Shown: positions 7,925-15,295 of the stretch, piece after piece | How the letters are laid out: each line of letters begins with the position of its first letter | Numbering within the stretch: position 1 is the stretch's first letter | NCBI GenBank assembly: GCA_937867135.1 | Contig: CALMKK010000370.1 | Location: 1-35,329 of the forward strand | Reading direction: 5' to 3' | Origin: an uncultured candidate division Zixibacteria bacterium | GTDB taxonomy: Bacteria > Zixibacteria > MSB-5A5 > GN15 > PGXB01 | Length of the DNA: 35,329 nt | Notes under the pieces: model-generated | The model's input: the letters and a program-made list of their open reading frames with translations, nothing else | Databases searched by the model: none | Told to the model about the DNA's origin: nothing | Made by a program: the position numbers and the translations under genes

Positions 7925-8368
7925 CTATTCCTTCTTAATGGCGATTTCAACCCAGCGACTGCCATCTCTCATAGTGCCGGAAATCTTGACGCTGTCGGAT
8001 TCTCGGACGATGGAAAAGGTTCCGACCGGGATATCGTCATGAATGCAGGTGAAAACATCGATTACACTAGTATCGGATAAGGTTAATTTATCAGTCGTGA
8101 CGTAATTTCCGGTAATATCACAAAAAACCTTGGGCAGAAGATCGGTTTTTTCGGCATACATCCAAAATTTATAATCGCTGAAGGTCCACATAATCCATTC
8201 CTGCACGGTGGTCGGAGTGGAAGTATCATAGCCGCGTATAACCGTAATCATTCCATGATAATTGCCAACCAGCGTGCTCGGGGGCTTGACAACAATATCT
8301 TTCGCGCAACCAAACATCAAAGCCAATACGAAAATGGCGATAACCATAAACATGAAGAATCGTGCCAT
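7925..8368 (-). CDS. Small lipoprotein, first of a paralogous pair
   Basis: The 147-aa product starts MARFFMFMVIAIFVLALMFG with the lipidated Cys directly after (LMFGC). The mature part is about 126 aa. GNYHGMITVIRGYD, EWIMWTFSDYKFWMY, KVFCDITGNY and FTCIHDDIPVGTF line up with the next gene, so the pair arose by tandem duplication. Two cysteines in the mature part (in VFCDI and FTCIH) may form a disulphide; the neighbour keeps equivalents (LFCDV, KCVIDE). Function unknown; likely anchored to the outer membrane. GGAGGAGAG lies upstream of the ATG, and a good promoter is at 8413-8441. Confidence 0.7.
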   Translation of the reverse strand: MARFFMFMVIAIFVLALMFGCAKDIVVKPPSTLVGNYHGMITVIRGYDTSTPTTVQEWIMWTFSDYKFWMYAEKTDLLPKVFCDITGNYVTTDKLTLSDTSVIDVFTCIHDDIPVGTFSIVRESDSVKISGTMRDGSRWVEIAIKKE

Positions 8369-8412
8369 CTCTATCTCTCCTCCAATTCTGATTTTTCTTT
8401 CAAAACTTTATA

Positions 8413-8441
8413 ATTATATGTAAAATCGAGCGCAATTTCAA
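8413..8441 (-). promoter_or_regulatory. Sigma70-type promoter of the lipoprotein pair
   Basis: On the minus strand TTGAAA (8436-8441) is followed after 17 nt by a perfect TATAAT (8413-8418). This puts transcription start near 8406, a 38-nt leader before the ATG at 8368. Confidence 0.7.
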
Positions 8442-8554
8442 CCTATTATTTATTTCCCCATTAATATTGACCGCGAGAAGGCCGGTTTTGTTTAAATAAA
8501 TTATGTCTTTAAAATCAATTAAAGATAAATGGAAGTCAGCTCTCGTGTCGCCTT

Positions 8555-9256
8555 TTAATCAGCGTGCTTTAACTTGTTGGAAATAAATGGAATATGCAAA
8601 AGCCCGGACAGTGATGAGATAGTATAATCAGGCTCTTCGCGGGGATAGCGGACAATCTGGTTTCGGTGGGGTCCCACCTGCAATCTGATGGCGTTCATCC
8701 CCAGTAACTTGGCCGGGACAATATCATTGTCCTGCCTGTCTCCGACCATGGCGGATTCCTCGGGTCGGGAACCGAGAACCTGAAGCACGGTAAGAAAAAT
8801 GCGAACATCCGGCTTGGCGAGCCGCAACTCCTCCGACATTAATCTGGACCCAAAATATTGCAATATCCCCCACTCTTCAAGAAGTTTCACCATGGCCGAC
8901 CTCTGATTGGCAACAAGCCCCAATTTGAAACGACCCTGCAGTTGCTTGAGGGTATCAATGACTCCGGGAACTGGCTCCATATACTTTTCAAAGGGAAAGA
9001 GGTCGCATTCACGCCGCAATTCAGAGAATAGGTTTTTATCCGGCTTAACCATATGCCAAATGACATAAGAAATAAATGACGGAGCGCAGCAGGCGACCGC
9101 CTCTTCTACCATTTTGTCGACATTTAATTCGGTGAAAATATGTCCGGTCTTTTCGCGCACTAATTGCATCAGGTGGCTGTGCCAAGCGGCGATGGCGGGG
9201 TCATCATTGACGAGCGGGCCGCCGACATCAAAAAGAATCGTGGAAATTTTATCCAT
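8555..9256 (-). CDS. HAD-superfamily hydrolase
   Basis: The 233-aa soluble protein has HAD motifs: I, LFDVGGPLVND with nucleophile D10; II, GLVANQRS; III, LAKPDVRIF with the Lys; IV, MVGDRQDNDIVPAK. A helical cap lies between motifs I and II, as in subfamily IA. The second Asp of motif I (normally DxD) is Gly here, as in several FDVGG-type HADs, so it may be a phosphatase using another general acid or a non-phosphatase. Substrate unknown. The frame stays open upstream to 9484 inside the PPDK gene, but AGGG sits 7 nt before the ATG at 9256, and the family homology begins there. It is 35 nt behind the PPDK terminator, so readthrough or an unseen promoter must drive it. Confidence 0.85.
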   Translation of the reverse strand: MDKISTILFDVGGPLVNDDPAIAAWHSHLMQLVREKTGHIFTELNVDKMVEEAVACCAPSFISYVIWHMVKPDKNLFSELRRECDLFPFEKYMEPVPGVIDTLKQLQGRFKLGLVANQRSAMVKLLEEWGILQYFGSRLMSEELRLAKPDVRIFLTVLQVLGSRPEESAMVGDRQDNDIVPAKLLGMNAIRLQVGPHRNQIVRYPREEPDYTISSLSGLLHIPFISNKLKHAD

Positions 9257-9290
9257 AATCATACCCTGACTTGTCAATTTGCGAGAAGAT

Positions 9291-9318
9291 AATAAAAAGG
9301 GCCCGGTCATGCGGGCCC
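9291..9318 (-). terminator. Rho-independent terminator after ppdK
   Basis: GGGCCCG (9299-9305) and CGGGCCC (9312-9318) form a perfect 7-bp GC stem with a 6-nt loop. It is followed on the minus strand by TTTTTATT. It lies 18 nt after the ppdK stop. Confidence 0.8.
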
Positions 9319-9335
9319 AATTATTTCGGAAATTG

Positions 9336-12194
9336 CTATTTATCGCGTTCGGCGGTTTTCTTCTTTTCCTTAATGGTCGCCTGAGCGGCCGCCAGACGGG
9401 CAATCGGCACCCGGAACGGCGAACAGGAGACATAATCAAGGCCCATACGATTGCAGAATTCAATCGAATCGGGATCGCCGCCATGCTCGCCGCAGATACC
9501 GATCTTCAAATCCGGCTTTACGGAGCGGCCTCTTTTGGTCCCCATCTCCACCAGTTGTCCGACCCCGGTCTGATCGATGGAGACAAAGGGGTCTTTCGGT
9601 AGAATCCCCTTTTCGACATAGAAACGCAAGAATTTCCCGGCGTCATCGCGCGAGAATCCCATCGTCATCTGGGTCAGGTCATTGGTTCCGAAACTGAAAA
9701 ATTCCGCTTCGGCCGCGATTTCCTCGGCGGTCAGGGCGGCCCGCGGGATTTCAATCATCGTTCCGATAAGATATTCGATTTTGGTCTTGTGCTTGCCGAT
9801 TATTTCATCGGCAATCCGCTTGACGACCTCTTTTTGATTTTTGAATTCATTGATATGCCCCACCAGCGGAATCATTATTTCCGGGACAATATTCTTCTTA
9901 TCCTTGGCGACATGGCAGGCCGCTTCAATTATGGCCCGCACCTGCATTTCCGTTATTTCCGGATAGACAATACCGAGACGGCACCCGCGATGTCCCAGCA
10001 TGGGATTGATTTCTTTCAACTCATCGATTCTCTGCAAGATTTTTCGTTTCCTCGCCAGAATCTCGTCGTAATGTTCATCGGTTTTATCGAGCTCCGAGAT
10101 TTCTTCTTCGACGACTTTTTTGTTGGGCAGGAATTCATGCAACGGCGGGTCGAGAGTCCTTATAGTTACCGGGAGACCGTCCATTACCTCGAACAATCCT
10201 TTAAAGTCACTCTTTTGAAACGGGAGAAGTTTATCCAGGGCCTGCTGACGATCTTCGGTAGTATCCGCCAGAATCATCTCCTGCACGATCGGGAGACGAT
10301 CTTCGGCAAAGAACATATGTTCGGTACGGCAGAGGCCGATTCCCTGAGCTCCGAATTTGCGGGCCTGAATGGCATCGCGCGGGGTATCGGCGTTGGCCCG
10401 GACTTTCAGGCGACGGATTTCATCGGCCCAGCTCATAAACTCGGCGAATTCGCCTGATAGTTCCGGTTCGATGGTCGCCACGGAACCGATCATAACTTCG
10501 CCGGTCGAGCCGTTAATAGTAATTACGTCCTTTTCCTTGAGAATGAGTTTGCCGATCTGCAACTGCTTTTTGGCTTCATTGACCCGCGCCGCTTCGCAAC
10601 CGGCGACACAGCATTTTCCCATACCGCGAGCCACGACCGCGGCATGCGAAGTCATCCCGCCGCGCGATGTAAGAATTCCGGCGGCGGCATGCATCCCCTC
10701 GATATCATCGGGATTGGTTTCCTGTCGGACAAGAATGACCGGGTCTTTGCCCTTGGCGGCCTTCACGGCGGCATCGGCGGTAAAATAAATCGCCCCCGAA
10801 GCGGCTCCCGGCGACGCCGGCAAACCGCGCGCGACCACCTCGAATTCCGCATTCGGATCCAGTCTGGGGTGCAGTAATTGATCCAGTTGCACCGGCTCCA
10901 GACGCATCAGGGCCTCTTCTTTGGTTACCAGCTTCTCCTTCACCATATCGACCGCAATTTTCAGGGCCGCCTGAACGGTGCGTTTGCCGGTGCGCGTTTG
11001 AAGCATGAACAGCTTGCCTTCCTGAATGGTGAATTCGAAATCCTGCACATCGCGATAATGCTTTTCGAGGCGGGTTGTAATATCTTTCAATTGCTTATAA
11101 ACATCAGGCATTTCATCGCCCAGTTGTGTTATCGGCTGCGGTGTCCGAATTCCGGCGACGACATCTTCGCCCTGCGCATTCAATAAATATTCCCCGTAAA
11201 ATTCCTTTTCGCCGGTGGCGGGATTGCGGGTAAAGCCGACGCCGGTGCCCGAGGTATTGCCCATATTGCCATAGACCATCGCCTGGATATTGACCGCCGT
11301 CCCCAGATCGCCGGGAATATTATTCATTCGGCGGTAACTGATGGCCCGGGGGTTATTCCAGGAACGGAATACGGCATCACGGGCCATTCGCAATTGAACC
11401 ATGGGATCATCGGGGAAAGACTCGCCGGTTTTTCTTTTTATAATCGCTTTGTATTTTTTGACAATGTCATTAAGATCTTCGACCTGTAACGAGGAATCCT
11501 GCTTTATTTTTCGTTCTTTCTTCTTCTGTTCGATAATCTCTTCAAATTTCTCCTTATCGATGCCCAACACAACACTGCCGAACATCTGGACAAAGCGGCG
11601 GTAGTTGTCATAGGCAAAACGCTCGTCGCCGGTTTTTTTAATCAAACCGTCAAGCGTTTGCTTGTTAAGGCCCAGATTGAGAATGGTGTCCATCATGCCG
11701 GGCATGGAAAATTTGGCGCCGGAGCGGACCGATACCAGAAGAGGATCATTCGGATCGCCGAATTTGGCTCCGACCAAATCTCCGATTCTATCCACCTGTT
11801 TTTCCAGATCCCGGTCAATATCTTTCGGAATCTGCATTCCGCTCTGATAAAAAATCTTGCAGATTTCGGTTGTCATCGTGAATCCCGGAGGAACCGGTAT
11901 TCCGGCCCGGGTCATTTCGGCCAATCCGGCTCCTTTGCCGCCCAATAAATCGCGCATGGTTCCGTCACCGTCGGCCTTGCCGCCACCGAAAAAATAGTAC
12001 GGCTGATGTTCAATTGAATATGCTCCGGACGGTTTTTCTTTCGCCGCTTTGGATTTTCCGGGGATTTTCGCGTCTTTACTCTTTTTTATCGTCTTGGGTT
12101 CAACTTTTTTAGGCATGCTTTTTTCCTTCGAAACTTTTTTCGGGCCCTTGGCTTTGGCAGATTTTTTTGGGTTATCTTTTTTTGCCGCAATCAT
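9336..12194 (-). CDS. ppdK: Pyruvate, phosphate dikinase with a lysine-rich N-terminal tail
   Basis: This 952-aa enzyme interconverts pyruvate + ATP + Pi and PEP + AMP + PPi. The N-terminal ATP-grasp domain has LLGGKGAGLAEMTRAGIPVP, SVRSGAKFSMPGMMDTILN and TGEKEFYGEYL. The swivelling domain has GGMTSHAAVVARGMG with the phosphorylated His at 517. The C-terminal PEP/pyruvate barrel has GLCRTEHMF, FSFGTNDLTQMTMGFSRDD and ICGEHGGDP with the catalytic Cys at 901. The family is usually near 880 aa; the excess is a tail of about 58 residues rich in Lys, Ala and Pro before the family start near YYFFGGGKADG. No PDRP-type regulatory gene is adjacent. TGGAGG precedes the ATG. It lies behind the terminator of the small basic protein gene; I found no convincing promoter in the 64-nt gap. 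Confidence 0.96.
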   Translation of the reverse strand: MIAAKKDNPKKSAKAKGPKKVSKEKSMPKKVEPKTIKKSKDAKIPGKSKAAKEKPSGAYSIEHQPYYFFGGGKADGDGTMRDLLGGKGAGLAEMTRAGIPVPPGFTMTTEICKIFYQSGMQIPKDIDRDLEKQVDRIGDLVGAKFGDPNDPLLVSVRSGAKFSMPGMMDTILNLGLNKQTLDGLIKKTGDERFAYDNYRRFVQMFGSVVLGIDKEKFEEIIEQKKKERKIKQDSSLQVEDLNDIVKKYKAIIKRKTGESFPDDPMVQLRMARDAVFRSWNNPRAISYRRMNNIPGDLGTAVNIQAMVYGNMGNTSGTGVGFTRNPATGEKEFYGEYLLNAQGEDVVAGIRTPQPITQLGDEMPDVYKQLKDITTRLEKHYRDVQDFEFTIQEGKLFMLQTRTGKRTVQAALKIAVDMVKEKLVTKEEALMRLEPVQLDQLLHPRLDPNAEFEVVARGLPASPGAASGAIYFTADAAVKAAKGKDPVILVRQETNPDDIEGMHAAAGILTSRGGMTSHAAVVARGMGKCCVAGCEAARVNEAKKQLQIGKLILKEKDVITINGSTGEVMIGSVATIEPELSGEFAEFMSWADEIRRLKVRANADTPRDAIQARKFGAQGIGLCRTEHMFFAEDRLPIVQEMILADTTEDRQQALDKLLPFQKSDFKGLFEVMDGLPVTIRTLDPPLHEFLPNKKVVEEEISELDKTDEHYDEILARKRKILQRIDELKEINPMLGHRGCRLGIVYPEITEMQVRAIIEAACHVAKDKKNIVPEIMIPLVGHINEFKNQKEVVKRIADEIIGKHKTKIEYLIGTMIEIPRAALTAEEIAAEAEFFSFGTNDLTQMTMGFSRDDAGKFLRFYVEKGILPKDPFVSIDQTGVGQLVEMGTKRGRSVKPDLKIGICGEHGGDPDSIEFCNRMGLDYVSCSPFRVPIARLAAAQATIKEKKKTAERDK

Positions 12195-12258
12195 TTTAGC
12201 CTCCAGACCAATATTTTTTTATCGGAAATGAATACGATATTTTATACCGATACGCAAT

Positions 12259-12299
12259 AAAAAAGGCGGCCGAAATATTCGTTGAAATAACCGGCCGCC
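12259..12299 (-). terminator. Rho-independent terminator of the small basic protein gene
   Basis: GGCGGCCG (12265-12272) and CGGCCGCC (12292-12299) are perfect 8-bp arms with a 19-nt AT-rich loop. They are followed on the minus strand by TTTTTTATT. It lies 20 nt after the stop. Confidence 0.75.
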
Positions 12300-12319
12300 G
12301 TCTAATTCGGGGATTGATT

Positions 12320-12643
12320 TTACATGGTAAACAGACGTTCACCATTAATGATTTTTTCCAGAATTTTAAGGGTTTTCTCGACCGGAGAATGCATAATATC
12401 GGAAGTATTAAAAGTGGATCTAATCACTTCGCGAGGGCAATTAAAGTTGGCTCTCCCCCGCCCCCCACGGGCCTTTTTCTTGTGTGTCAAATTATACTGC
12501 CTTTGATATTCCTTGGCCTTTTCTTTGTGGAGTTGATAATAACGCCTCTGATACTCCCGGCGGGCCTCCGGCGTTGAAAGTTTGCCTTTCCTTTTTTTTC
12601 TGGTTCTTGGCTTGGCTCCAGCGGATTCGTCCGTTATAGCCAT
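12320..12643 (-). CDS. Small, very basic protein with an internal Tyr/Lys/Arg repeat
   Basis: This 107-aa protein starts MAITDESAGAKPRTRKKRKG. It then has two similar units, EYQRRYYQLHKEKAKEY and EYQRQYNLTHKKKARG, then GGRGRANF, and a C-terminal predicted helix (SPVEKTLKILEKIINGER). The strong positive charge in the first 70 residues suggests nucleic-acid binding. Similar Y-x3-HKEK repeats occur, as far as I recall, in phage and HNH-associated small proteins, but there is no nuclease motif. I cannot name a family. Translation is supported by GAGAGGTGGGGGG directly before the ATG. A consensus promoter and a strong terminator bracket it as a single-gene unit. The overlapping plus-strand frames have no such signals. 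Confidence 0.7.
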   Translation of the reverse strand: MAITDESAGAKPRTRKKRKGKLSTPEARREYQRRYYQLHKEKAKEYQRQYNLTHKKKARGGRGRANFNCPREVIRSTFNTSDIMHSPVEKTLKILEKIINGERLFTM

Positions 12644-12722
12644 CCCCCCACCTCTCTTTCGGGAATGAGTTTAGTTACCCAAAATGCAATACTTACCACT
12701 CGGCCCACGTATTACTTTATAA

Positions 12723-12751
12723 ATTATACCGATCGCGGTTCCATTTGTCAA
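12723..12751 (-). promoter_or_regulatory. Perfect consensus sigma70 promoter of the small basic protein gene
   Basis: On the minus strand TTGACA (12746-12751), a 17-nt spacer and TATAAT (12723-12728) match the consensus at all 12 positions. The DNA just upstream (12752-12790) is A/T-rich in the manner of an UP element. Transcription would start near 12716, a leader of about 72 nt. The intergenic stretch 12644-12948 otherwise holds only the terminator at 12893-12920; I see no gene in it. Confidence 0.85.
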
Positions 12752-12892
12752 GAAAATTCTGCACTTTTATAAAAAATTCTTGCGCAATATTTTTATCCCA
12801 TTGCACTTAACAGAAGAAATAAAATGAGTTTATTTTAATCGTTTGATTCCATTTTAATTACGAGCAATTAAAAATTGACTCCCGTCTGAAAG

Positions 12893-12920
12893 AAAAAAGC
12901 CCCGCTTCCAAAGGCGGGGC
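12893..12920 (-). terminator. Rho-independent terminator of the twelve-gene membrane-cassette operon
   Basis: GCCCCGC (12899-12905) and GCGGGGC (12914-12920) form a perfect 7-bp stem with an 8-nt loop. They are followed on the minus strand by TTTTTTCTTT. It begins 29 nt after the last gene of the third cassette, marking the operon end. Confidence 0.85.
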
Positions 12921-12948
12921 TTTGACAATTGACACCGGCAGAAATCTG

Positions 12949-13743
12949 TTATGAACCGGATTGAGCGGCGCCTCTCCTATTCATATATTGAATAAACTCA
13001 TAAATGGAAAGAACAACGAAAATTCCAATTATGAGTATCCAAATAATTAGATAAGAGGACGTGGCGTGCCATGAGGTGGCTGTCCAGTTACCGATGGCCT
13101 GAATCCTTTGCACAAACAGAGAAATACGACCCATAACGGTGTATCCAAAAGAAGCTCCGAATCCAATCATCAGGATACCAATCCCGAATTTGGCCACTCC
13201 GTTGAATAATCCGGTGTGTTCCTTGGAAAAGAAGAAATAGAACAGGGCCGCGATCACCCCGACGAAAATCAACGCCTGAGAATATCCGGCGGTCGAATCA
13301 AGGTAGCCGCTTCCGAAAAAGTTGCCCCAATCGATGGCTTTTCTGATAGAGGCATAAAGCTGCAGGTTAATGCTGGTGCGCATGACCAGAGGAATGGTGA
13401 TGCCGGTACCGATACCGATATAAATGGCAATCGGCCAGCGGCTGATCCAGGCCCATTTGCGTGAAAACCGGGTCCACATCATCACGCCCAATACGGCCGG
13501 GAATATATACCACCAGCTCTTGGCGTCCAGCCAGAGAAAATAGAAATGGCCGTCGCTTAAGAAACTGAATAGATTCGGCACCAGCCCGTTGTGCCAGAGC
13601 AGAATCACGAAATATCCGGCCGAGACTCCGACCATGAGATGCTCGGCAAACTTGTATAGCGGATTATCGCGGTAAAGAAATGAGAAAATGCAGAGCGTCA
13701 AAAAGGCTCCCAGAGTTGTCCAAAGAAATGTACCCATTGGCAT
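12949..13743 (-). CDS. Cassette subunit D3, 6-TM membrane protein (uncharacterised)
   Basis: The 264-aa protein is almost entirely hydrophobic helices. Shared D-family motifs are SFLYRDNPLYKFAEHLMVGV in the first 40 residues, a WISRWPIAIYIG segment in the middle, FFFSKEHTGLFNGVAK and GASFGYTVMGRISLFVQR near the C-terminal third. It then has an extra TM (SSYLIIWILIIGIFVVLSIY) and a basic tail absent from D1 and D2. AGGAGGTGG precedes the ATG. It is the last gene of the operon, 29 nt before a strong terminator. No catalytic motif is recognised. It is presumably an integral core subunit of the same complex as A3-B3-C3. Confidence 0.8.
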   Translation of the reverse strand: MPMGTFLWTTLGAFLTLCIFSFLYRDNPLYKFAEHLMVGVSAGYFVILLWHNGLVPNLFSFLSDGHFYFLWLDAKSWWYIFPAVLGVMMWTRFSRKWAWISRWPIAIYIGIGTGITIPLVMRTSINLQLYASIRKAIDWGNFFGSGYLDSTAGYSQALIFVGVIAALFYFFFSKEHTGLFNGVAKFGIGILMIGFGASFGYTVMGRISLFVQRIQAIGNWTATSWHATSSYLIIWILIIGIFVVLSIYEFIQYMNRRGAAQSGS

Positions 13744-13757
13744 ATTATCCCACCTCC

Positions 13758-14627
13758 TTAACCTTTTCTCGCCTTGCGACGAGCCAGAATGAAACCGATA
13801 TTACCCATGATGATAAAAATAATGATTACCAGATGGGCATAAACCTGAATCCTCATGCCGTCAAGAGCCTCGCCGGGATTGTCGGCCAAGGCTTCGTACT
13901 GGGCCGCCCCCAGCAGACCGCCCATAATCCCGAAAACCTGCCCGGAATTAAGATAGGGATAATAATCGGCCGACATAACGCCGGTCAGACCCAGGGCCAG
14001 CGGGAAATTATAACGGCTCTGACCGTAGGTTATCCACATATCGCTGGAACTTCCCGATGATAATTCCACGACGCATTTGACTTGATCGTAGTTTCTAATG
14101 TTTCTCATCATCGGCAGAGAATCAAGCGGCTTGCCATAATAGTCGGTCGGGAACGGTATCCTGAAATCCTGACCCATGGCCAGAATAATCAGCGCCGGGT
14201 ACGGTTTGTAACCGAGAAAAGTATAATCGACGCCGTCTTCAATTTGTCTTCCTTTATAGAAGACGCCGTTATATGTCCCATCCTGTTTCACCGAATCTGC
14301 GACAGCCTTTATTACCTGATCCACCATGGCCGGCCCGTTTTGCGAGAGGGCCGAGAAAATGACTTTCAGGTGTTTCCGGAAAGCCTGCTCGACAATGGCG
14401 TAGAACATCGGGTGCAATTCTGCCAGAGACGAGGGATCATAATCGACTGCGACAAAAATGACATCATTCGGTTTTAAGGTATCAATAAAATTATAGACCG
14501 CCTTAACCTCCGGTGATTTATTAAGTTTAATCGTAAAAGGTATGGCATAGGTTATTACGCAGACCAGGGCCACAAAGAGGAAAACCCAACGGCGATCCAA
14601 GGTCATTAATCGATCAAATATATTCAT
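13758..14627 (-). CDS. Cassette subunit C3, membrane-anchored protein with extracytoplasmic DYDP domain (uncharacterised)
   Basis: The 289-aa protein has one N-terminal TM (after LDRRW), a globular domain of about 210 residues and one C-terminal TM (HLVIIIFIIMGNIGFIL) followed by ARRKARKG. Positive-inside bias puts the domain outside the cytoplasm. C-family signatures are VAVDYDPSSLAELHPM near 60, GVDYTFLGYK, LDSLPMMRNIRNYD, and YPYLNSGQVFGIMGGLLGAA near 240. The start of the domain (strand, DYDP, helix, strand) looks Rossmann-like but no ligand motif is clear. The ATG at 14627 has GAGGAGGAAG just upstream, overlapping the B3 stop, so translation is coupled; the frame opens further upstream but without a ribosome site. 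Confidence 0.8.
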   Translation of the reverse strand: MNIFDRLMTLDRRWVFLFVALVCVITYAIPFTIKLNKSPEVKAVYNFIDTLKPNDVIFVAVDYDPSSLAELHPMFYAIVEQAFRKHLKVIFSALSQNGPAMVDQVIKAVADSVKQDGTYNGVFYKGRQIEDGVDYTFLGYKPYPALIILAMGQDFRIPFPTDYYGKPLDSLPMMRNIRNYDQVKCVVELSSGSSSDMWITYGQSRYNFPLALGLTGVMSADYYPYLNSGQVFGIMGGLLGAAQYEALADNPGEALDGMRIQVYAHLVIIIFIIMGNIGFILARRKARKG

Positions 14628-14637
14628 AGCTTCCTCC

Positions 14638-15279
14638 TCAATCCCGGCCCAAGTAGGCGCGTTCAATTCCCAACATGACTTTCAAAGCGGTGGCAACCGC
14701 CCCGAGACCCAGGCCGATGATAATGGCCCGCTTGGCCGCCAGATTGGGGACGTTAAGAAGCCATGAAGTTGTCTTCTCAAGGTACACTCCGAAGGTGCCC
14801 AGATAAGGATTGAAACGGAGCATCACGATGAGCGCCGCCAGAAGCAGGACGGTGGCCAGCACGGATCGGGCGCGGAAGGCGCGATAAGCGGCCGATGCAA
14901 TATAGAACGCCAGGAGGGAGAACATGGTGGCCTGAATCGGAATTATGATGTACTGGAACAGGTGAATGAACATATAATTCTCGAGGCCCTCCTGCGTATA
15001 AAAATGCCGTCCGTAGTCAAAGCCAAAGACTATCATGGCCGCCAAACCGAGCAAAGTCGCAATAGGATATTGCCATCCCGGGACGCGCCGACGAATTTTC
15101 TCATATGATACTCTTATCAGCGACCAGATTCCCAGCGCCATCGCGAAGATACCGATGATAATAATCCATTTTAATAGGAATTCATTGGTATCCAGCGAAA
15201 AATCATTTGGAACAAAATACTGGACAATCATCACCAGCGCCAGGGTGAAAACCAGCATTAACGGAACTTGTCTTTTCAT
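14638..15279 (-). CDS. Cassette subunit B3, 6-TM membrane protein (uncharacterised)
   Basis: This 213-aa protein begins MKRQVPLMLVF, like its paralogues B1 (MRREVPLIIT) and B2 (MKRQVPVIIT). About six TM helices are visible. The family core is LLAFYIASAAYRAFRARS after TM4 and the C-terminus NLAAKRAIIIGLGLG followed by MLGIERAYLGRD. The conserved YRAFRA sits at a cytoplasmic TM end and may be a contact site for another subunit. GGGAGG lies 9 nt before the ATG and directly after the A3 stop, indicating coupled translation with A3. Upstream in-frame codons to 15321 overlap A3 and are unsupported. Of the three B proteins this is the most diverged (AAKRAI for AGQRAI). Confidence 0.8.
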   Translation of the reverse strand: MKRQVPLMLVFTLALVMIVQYFVPNDFSLDTNEFLLKWIIIIGIFAMALGIWSLIRVSYEKIRRRVPGWQYPIATLLGLAAMIVFGFDYGRHFYTQEGLENYMFIHLFQYIIIPIQATMFSLLAFYIASAAYRAFRARSVLATVLLLAALIVMLRFNPYLGTFGVYLEKTTSWLLNVPNLAAKRAIIIGLGLGAVATALKVMLGIERAYLGRD

Positions 15280-15295
15280 GAATGGTTTCCTCCCT

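Noticed and set aside
9257-9484. In-frame extension of the HAD gene into ppdK
   Set aside because: It overlaps the ppdK 3' end in another frame, runs through the terminator and gives an Arg/Pro-rich non-homologous N-terminus. The HAD motif begins directly after the ATG at 9256.
9789-10457. Plus-strand open frames opposite ppdK (222 aa and others)
   Set aside because: They are antisense to conserved PPDK motifs; no domain, signal or ribosome site. The same applies to 4636-5175 and 17558-18214.
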